Assembly (NCBI GenBank): GCA_028023455.1
Contig: JAQFVV010012423.1
Coordinates: forward strand, 7,608,269 to 7,672,268
Direction of reading: 5' to 3'
DNA: 64,000 nt
DNA from: Epiperipatus broadwayi
Taxonomy: Eukaryota > Onychophora > Udeonychophora > Euonychophora > Peripatidae
How positions within the stretch are numbered: the stretch's first letter is position 1; every line of letters starts with the position of its first letter. Positions 40,801-49,800 of the stretch are shown here, in pieces. Position numbers and translations under genes: made by a program. Below the pieces are notes generated by a model, which searched no databases, was not told the DNA's origin, and saw only the letters and a program-made list of their open reading frames with translations.

Positions 40801-43800
40801 AAATTTATTAGTAAATTGCTGCTTTTTTTATCAGTTATATTTTTTACAGTTCTTAATAGTCAGTTATCTTTATTGATTTCATTCAGATCTGAATTATCTT
40901 CAAAATCTGCTAATATTTTAAAACAATTTGCTAAGTTCTAATTTAAATTCATTGGAAGGTTTTCTGAAAGTTATGAATATCTAGTGTGAATAATATTTTT
41001 CTTAGTAATTTTTGTTTAGATTTTCAAAATTTATTATATACCGTTTTTCTGCAAACTCTACAAATCTTTGTCTTCTCTCTCACTTCTAACACCAACCAAA
41101 TTTACCCATAGCACTTTCAATTATTTACCAATGCTAGCATTAAAGTCTTCCATGATAATTTTAAAATATTGTTTGGTCTGATTAAAAGTTAATACATCCA
41201 TATAAAAATCCTCTATTTCATCATCTTAAAGAAAATTTTTTGGGGATTAACCTGAATTGTCTGCATTTGGTTTCTTCCATTAATTTTGAGTAACTAATCT
41301 TGCCATCTTGATACACCATCAATCTTCATGATGTTGTTCTTTCACTTTTATTTGTAATAAATTCCATTCCATTTGTGCTTTTGTAATAAAGTATATGTCC
41401 ACTTCTTAAGTCAGTTGTCTTCAACTTTTCTTGTCCCATTTAATATTAAAAAGTTCATCTAATTCACTTGAAAGTTATCTGCAGTTGTAAGTTCCTAAAT
41501 AAAGAGTCATTATTGAATGGCAGCATAGGTCTGCAATCAGGAAATTCTTAGCACCCTCCTCAGCCGCCAACCACTGTCTTGGCTGGTAAGTTTATAGCCT
41601 TCTGGGAATAAAGATCATAATTTAGTTTTGTTTGTCATGATTGTAAATATTTATTTTTTTAAAAAAAAGCTCATTCACATACACACATTTATTCTGCTTT
41701 CAAGAAAACTAAACTGATATTTCATTTAAGAATTATCAAGTAAACATCACGTGACCACCACTTCTTATGCTTGTGTATAACTTGTTAAAACAGGCAAAAC
41801 TCACTATACGTATTGCTACACATAGCAAGCTAGAGTAATCAATGGATGCCAGAAGGCTTGTGCATAAAATCCCCATCTATGCCTACTTATCCAATATCCC
41901 CAGACTAGTTTCTGGCTTGTGGTCTTCGTCAGTGAGGAGCCTTGAATCTGAGAGCAATGCACCTAGATCTTAGGATCTAATGCTACCCTCCAGCAGACAC
42001 CCCTTATCTCCACTTAACTACAAAACTATGAGTCTTAAACTGAAAACAACTTAATGTTTTCAATCCAAGCCTTGGTATCTTTGGTTCTTTAATAACCATA
42101 GCCACCACTATCCTATTAGGCAGGATTGGTTTTAAGCCAATAAACATCACATGACCACCACTTCTTATGCTTGTGTTTAACTGTTGTTAAAACAGGCAAA
42201 ACTCACTATACGTATTAGTTTTTTAGTTAAGTGGAGATAAAAGGTGGTTGTTGGAGGGTTGCATTAGATCCTAAGATCTAGGTGCAGTACTCTCAGATCC
42301 AAGGCTCCTCATTGACGAAGGCCACAAACCAGAAACTAGTCTGGGGATATTGGATGAGTAGGCACTAGACGGGGATTTTATGCACAAGCCTTCTGGCATC
42401 CATCGATTAATCTAGCCTGCTGTGTGAGCCAGTACATATAGTGAGTTTTGCCTGTTTTAATTATCAAGTAATAGAAGAAAGACCATGGTGTTTCTTGATT
42501 TTAAACTCGGAGGTAAAAGCAAATAAATTCGCTATATGAATACCATTAAATTAAAACTTTATTTCAAATCCTAATATCTGATTATTTCAAAAACACAGTA
42601 TACCCGAATATTATAATTTCCATAGTGCATTTATTTATGAAAAAATCAGATGAAAGCTTGTTCATCTATTTATGAATAATTGTATTACATATTGATTCCC
42701 ATCTGTGTATAATATAGAAAGGGAAAAAATTTGAAATTCTATGCTAAAATTTTATCTTCCTGTTGAATACCACTAGAAAAATTGTGTCAGTGAAAGCTTT
42801 TAATATTTAGACATTTTTATGTCAGCAATTATATATAGTAAATGTGCCCCAAAATATTTTCCATAACTTATGAAAAAATTGAATTATTAAAAAATTAGGC
42901 CAATTTACTCATATGCTCTTTTAAAGAATACATATTGAATCTCAACTATGTGTAGTGTATAAAATCAATATGCTGCAATTCTATGCTAAACTCCTCAAAA
43001 CATGATAATGGGAAAACTATGATGATGAAAATTTTATATAGCCTGGTACTTTCATAACTATCTAGACTGTTGCATTTTCCACCACAATTTAAAAAAATAT
43101 ATAGTACTGCTGAAATAATATTTATTTTAAGCAAATGTAGGCAGTAAATTTAATTTTTTTTAAAAATCTTTAAGATTATTCTCTAATAAATTTAATTTTA
43201 TTCAGTTAATATTATGTAGTACTAACAAATTTTGTCTCATTCAGTATTTTAAAATCAATAAACTGTAATATTAATATGTATATATAGTGACAGTCTGTTA
43301 GCAAATTATCTCACAGTAACAATTTTATTACAAGATTTTAACTCCAAAGCGTTGGTGGACTAGTGGTTAGCATAGCTGCCTTCCAAGCAGCTAGCCCGGG
43401 TTCGCTTCCTGGTCAACGCATTTGACATATAAAAAAAAGAAATATATACTACTAAATCACTTTTTAATAAAATACATTAGAAAAGAATAACATATTATTA
43501 CAAAGTTAAGAATGTTGTTTTTAAAGCTAATAGTAAAATCATGGATGGAACTTTACAAAAATAATATTAATTATCAAAATACCACAATCCTAAACACATT
43601 CTTTTTATTATTTAAGACAATAATGTCAATTACTCAAGGATTGATTGATAGTATTGTTTTAATTAATAAAAAGAATGTGTTTAGGATTGTGGTAAGTTTA
43701 ATTTTCTCTATTTTTCAAAATTCTTGTGTATGTAAATGAAAATTTATTGGTAATGTTCGTTAATAAACTATTTCATTCATCCTATTAAGTTGTTTTGATA

Positions 43801-46800
43801 CATTATTTTTAAAAAATATTTTACTTTTATACAATATGAAAATATAAATATTTAATTAAGTATTTTTCTACTTTTATTTTAAATGAATTGAAATTTTAAA
43901 TCAATTTTTCAGTATTAATCTTTATATAGTTCTACAAAAGCTATAAATTAATATAATTTTAACTACAAATAACTATTGTATATTAATTTATCATTTGAAA
44001 ATTGAGTGTAATACTGAAAGATGAAACATTATCCAATATGCAAGTTAAATTAAGAATGTGGATATCTTGCAGTTTATTTGATTTTTTTTTCTTTATATTA
44101 CCTAAGTCTTATTAGGAGAATCATTAATTATAAGCTTGAATATTGTTATCGAACTTATCCATAAAAAATTATACTAAATCTATGATAGTATCTATTCCCA
44201 TACTGTTTTGCAGTATATTGATTTATGATCTGATATCAAGATAGTTTTTCCTAAAAGAAAGAACTGTTTTAGTCAAATTGGTTAAAACAGTTTTAAAGCA
44301 ATTTACCATCAATATATATGTGAATGAAAAGTTCTTAGACCTTATTCTGATTTTTACAAATCCAAAAATAGGGAATTTTGGGAAAGTAGAAAGAAAAACA
44401 TTTATATATGGCTTTACAAAAAAGTTGATATAATTATATTTTATCTTTTAATTCCAGTAAACAATGTAAAACAATAATTACATTATTTGTCTGTTTTTGC
44501 AATGCAGCAGTAAACATATTAAATCATGTTTTATTAACAATATTTAATTAATTTATATTTGTACTAATACCAAATAGTATTTAACTATGTATTTCTTTTT
44601 ATGGTTTATACTTATCTCTTTAAAATTACCATTATAATAATCAAAATGAATATTTTATAGATATCTCTCGTTTATCATTAATGTGTATGTGTAATAATAT
44701 AAAATGTATATATTTATTTATATTTTTACATATTTTTCTTAATTAGGAATAGAAATTAGATGCCTATCATGTACAACGACTATGGGTCAAGTTCCAAATG
44801 AATTATTTTCTTATTCAGATCATGAAGCTGTAACAGCAGATTTATTAGTAATAAAAAACCCTATAGGTGAGAAATTTTATTTTTATTAGAAATCCTAAAT
44901 TTTTTTTCTTATATGTGTTTGTATGAAGATTAATTCTTTATCAATTATTAGTTTTTTTATTTCCAGTTTCCATAAACATTATTTCTTGCAGTTTTTTTTT
45001 AATTTTAATTATATATTTTTATGAACCCATTATATTAATTTCAAATTAAATAGAATAGTTTTTTATTTAGGTATTATTTTAAATGCTTTTACGAAATTTA
45101 AAGACATAAATATTTATCATAGATTTTTAAAATGTTTAAATAATTTAATTTTTTTTATTTATTTATGATTTAAAATGCTTTTACATAATTTAAAGATATA
45201 AGTGTTTATTGTAGATTTTTAAAGTACTTTCTTTTTCTTTTTGGCAGTTTATACTAAGCATTAAATTAAATATTTTAAAGATTATCCACAGAATTTATAA
45301 GCTTTTTTTTTAATGTTATTGTTTTAAATCAATTATTTAGATATTCAAATAAAACATTTGTGTGTGCGCACACACAAAATGATTAAAAATTGGATTTTAT
45401 TTTGACTTCTTTTTTATGTTAAAGTGAGGATTTGGGATCAGGGATTTGAAAATGTAAAGAATATGAATGGAACTAGGTTATTGCTAATTATTTCATTAGT
45501 TTCAGCCTATCTTTTCTTCCCAGATTTATTTAAAAAATGACAAATATTTTTGCTTGAATATGATCACAAAAGATCTCAAACTAAAAAGTTTTTCACTTTA
45601 CAGATTCCACTCTAGAATATATGTTTTTTATAGTTTTTAAAAATATTTCTTTTGGTATTTTTAAGGTATATTCAGAAATTTTGAATATCCGGTGTATTTA
45701 AATGAATTATATGAGGTGTGACAATTTAATTCCTGGAATGGTCATGTAGTGTCACCTGTGACATAATTGTATTGAACATTCATGTTTGAACATCTTTAAG
45801 CAAAACACGTGTGTAAATTTTAAGCTGATAGAGGGGCAAAAAAATCAATTACACAACTAGACCATTCACCTGACTTAGCTTCCTGTGATTTTTGGTTATT
45901 TCCAAAATTAAAAATTGCCCTGAAATGATGAAGATTTTCTACAATAATTGATATCTAAAAGATTGTCGCAGCTGCTCAACAATATTTCTGAAAATGAGTT
46001 CCAGAAATGGGAATGCCATTTTAATCATTATATAGATGCACAATGTGACTACTTTGAAGTTGACATGAAGCCATTAGTGTACACTTTCACAGGTACATTT
46101 TATGAAAATGCATTCTGGAAATTAAATTGTCACACTTTATATTTATATTCTGAAGGCCAGTCAAATCTTATGATATTGCATCAAATGATAAAGTGACTAG
46201 AAATGATAGGACATTGTATTCCAAGAGGGGTCATATATGTCTGATTTGTTAAAGATTTTTTTCTTTTCCAGACTTAAAAGAATTATAGTTTTTTAGGATT
46301 ATGAATGAAAAAGCTTATTGTAAAGCTTTGTCCATTCCATTAGTTGCGATATCTTTCCGATTCTCTTTGGAATATTTTGTTATGTATAATTAGCATAAAA
46401 TGAAATAATTAATTAATTTATAAAATGTAAGACTAAGAAAAGGATTTTAATTTTGAAATAGAAATTGAATAAGTTGTTTGTAAAAACTTTATTAATAAAA
46501 TATAACTTAAATCTTATTTACAAATTAAATTTGTAATATTTTGAAATATAAGCATAACTCATATACTTGGAGTACCTCCCTTTAGCTATCTGCTCCATCT
46601 CATACAACTGATACACATATGGAGAGGATACAGGCTGAATGTGTAATATTTTGAAATACAAGCATAATTCATTTGCCCATCCATCTTCTGTAAATTTGAA
46701 TGGACAAGATTCTATAATGAAGAGTCAGACTGGACATGAGAATAATATTGGCATCAACAAGGGATTTGGGCATTCCATCATCAGATTTTCAAAGATATGG

Positions 46801-49800
46801 ATGGCTGAAGAGTTTTAGGGTGGAAAAGATTGAAGCCTATCCATTAAAGTTTGAAGATTTGCTATCTTAATATAAACCAAGCACTGGTTATATATATGTG
46901 TGGGAGATGATGATCGACCAACTGCTGAATGCTGTTTCAACATGAAATGATGTATATTGGAGATCATTTATCTTTTCCACATGTGTTTGTGTGGTCATGT
47001 ATATTGATTGTATAAGATAGATTGGATAGATATAGGGAGCTTGAAAGTTTGAGTTCAAGTCTCCTATAATTACAAATTAAATTTATTAAAAATTATTTGA
47101 TTATAAAAGACAATTTACATTAAGTATTTCATATTTCGTCAACATCATTATGTAGTTTAACTCTACTGACAAATATACTGATTTATAAAAACATATACTT
47201 ATTAGCTTACACTATTATTATATAAGTCTTCAACCTCTATCAAACACATTACATTTCGCTAATTGATGTTAATTATCAGCCTACTTAGCAAATTCATAAT
47301 ATATACTTTATTATTGAGTACATTGTTTTCTTTTAATATAACATTAATAATTTTTTGTTATTTGTTACTTTGTCTGACCTTATATTTCACTGAATACATA
47401 ATGCTCACATTACTTGCATCAGTGAGAAATTTAATACAATTTTAATGTATTCAAAAATTAGAAAAATTTTCTTTTCAATTTAGAGTTATATTAAAAATAG
47501 GAGTTCCAAAGTTTATAAGAAAGGTTTAATTAAAATAATGTGGCTGATATTAAATAACTTACTATTGGCTTAATGCAACTTGTATTGGTTTTTTTTTAAA
47601 ATTTTATTCAATATCATCTAAAAGACCACTGTCTAATCTAAATGACTGCTTCTCATGTTTTTGTTTTTTTTCTGAATTGCAAAAAATTTATTAAACTAGA
47701 CACAAATTTATACTACTTTATTAATAAGCAAATATTTTATCTAGCGCCATGCTTGCAATTGCTCAATTAGCTTGAAAGGCTGATATTGGAATGAAACTAC
47801 TTTATTAAATAAAAGTTAAAAAAATTCAACTTGATTAAAATGTTCATTAAAAATCCATAATAAAGTAAAATTATTGAATATATGTAACTCATGAATTTTA
47901 AAATGTTTATATGAGATGAGTCTGTTTAAACACAACTAATTACATCCTGGATTTAATTTTGTCAGTATAGGCTTCCCACAATTTTTATAACAAAATCTGA
48001 ATATTTTGTTTTCATTAGAAGATCTAAAATTGAAAATTTTGATTTACATATATATTTATGCAAAATAGTAGAACTGTCATTGCAAATACAGAGTATTTAG
48101 AAATATTTTTTAGACATGTCTTCTTTGTGTAAATTTAATTTCTTGCTTGTAATTAAAATTAATTGTATTTTTATTATCAAATAATATAAATTCTTAGAAT
48201 ATATAAGTTTTTTATTTTACTTATCTCCACTTAAAAACTTTCTTGTAGTTTAAGATCTGCCTAGATTTGTGAAAAATTAGGTAGTAAATTTAGCCACTGT
48301 CTATATAATTTGAATCTGTACATTTAAAGAAAAGTTATTGGGCAATCTTATATAAATAAGTTATTTTACTAATTTTATTCAAGCATAAAGTTTAAATAAA
48401 AATAAAGTTATATCAAAATTTTTATATTATTTTTTGATTAAAAAATATTATTATAAATCTTAGTTTTTTTGATTTGTTAATTGAACAAATAGGACTGTTT
48501 AAATTTGTTTCAAGTATTATTTTGTTACATTTATGATCAAAGCAATTGATAAAGTATTCCTTGACACTTGAATGAATTACTGTGTCATTATTTTTTCATG
48601 TGAAATAGATTAATATTAGTTTTCAAAAGATTTTTTAAAGTTTTAGAAAAGTTTATGAATTCTGAAGTCACAAGTATTAGTATAGAATGTCAAATTCTAA
48701 ATGTTATCTCATTATCAGATATATGTTAGTCCTTTTCATATTAATGATATGTAATAAAAAAATGAAGTTGCAACCACATTTTTTTTTACAAAAAATCTTT
48801 CATTTATTGTTTATTGAATCTGCCAACAAATATTTTTAAAATTTTTTTTAAATACCAACATGTTAAAAAAAATTGTATTGTTTTGCTTTTATATATATTC
48901 TTGTAAAATACAATAGTAAATGATTGAAACATTGAGATATTTAATTTTTATTATATTAATTTTTTTTTTGTGTTCAGTAAATAAAAGAAATGATTATTAT
49001 AACTTTATTTTTTAATTATATGAACTGTATTAAGTTTAATAAGAAAGCTATGTGATAATTATCATTTTGGATCTAAATTTTAACATTGGTACATCAAAAT
49101 GTATTCAAATTGAGTTCATAAAATTGTTTTTCTTAATATTTGAATCGATAAAAGCTAATGAAATCAGACTTATATAGGTGAGATTGATCTTCAGAAAGTT
49201 GGTGAAAGATGTTGGTTCTAAGTAGGATTTAAGCATGTCGTAATTTCTTTACTGCTTAGAATTGTAAAAATGTGTGTTTTAAACTTAAGAGTTCATCTTT
49301 TACTACTGTTTGATAGAAGGAATTTATAAAGAAATATGAATTATTGTCATTAATATGTATTGTTTTTCAAGAAAGAAAGAAAAAATTGAAATTATCATTT
49401 TCAAAGTTAAAATTGATGTGTAAATTCTGCAAGTATAAGAAAAAGTGGGCAGAATAGCTACAACTATTATTGACAATGCATTTTACTAAACATAAAGCTT
49501 TTCAGATTTTTAATTATAATTACAACTGTATTTCTTATTATGGATATTGTTTTTTATTGTAATCATTTTCTTGATTTATTAATATTTTAAAAATTAAAAA
49601 CAAAATTAAAAAAAAAGTCTTATTGCTATAAAATAAATTCTTTAATTTTATTGTTTCTTTTTAATGTAGCAGCAGCTCGGGAACTTAACATGAAGAAGCG
49701 TAAAGAAGTACTAGAAAAAGCATTACCCATTATAGAACAAGGAATCAAAAAAGTCGAGAAGGATAAAATTTTTTATTTCTTTTTTTTTGGTTTGATTTTT

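Larger units (their letters stand above)
41731..42471. mobile_element. Hammerhead-bearing foldback element, family 1, copy B, 13-bp TSD
   Basis: The insert 41744-42458 is flanked by perfect 13-bp repeats AATTATCAAGTAA (41731-41743 and 42459-42471). It has a 400-bp unit (41744-42143), a truncated second direct copy starting at 42144 with ACATCACATGACCACCAC, and an inverted copy (42216-42458). It carries a hammerhead on each strand. Ends are ACATCACGTGAC and GCCTGTTTT, the same as in the 58.6 kb copy in reverse orientation. Confidence 0.88.
33964..44746 (+). other. nSMase intron 6 (10.8 kb)
   Basis: GT-AG, phase 1. Unexplained stretches are 34600-35500, 36000-36130, 36370-37680, 37760-39210 (with a TA run near 38552-38570), 42480-43340 and 43700-44746. 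All are AT-rich with no coding signal. Confidence 0.8.

Noticed and set aside
45948-46196. 82-codon open frame as a host gene
   Set aside because: The peptide is a mariner transposase C-terminus running through the element's terminal inverted repeat.
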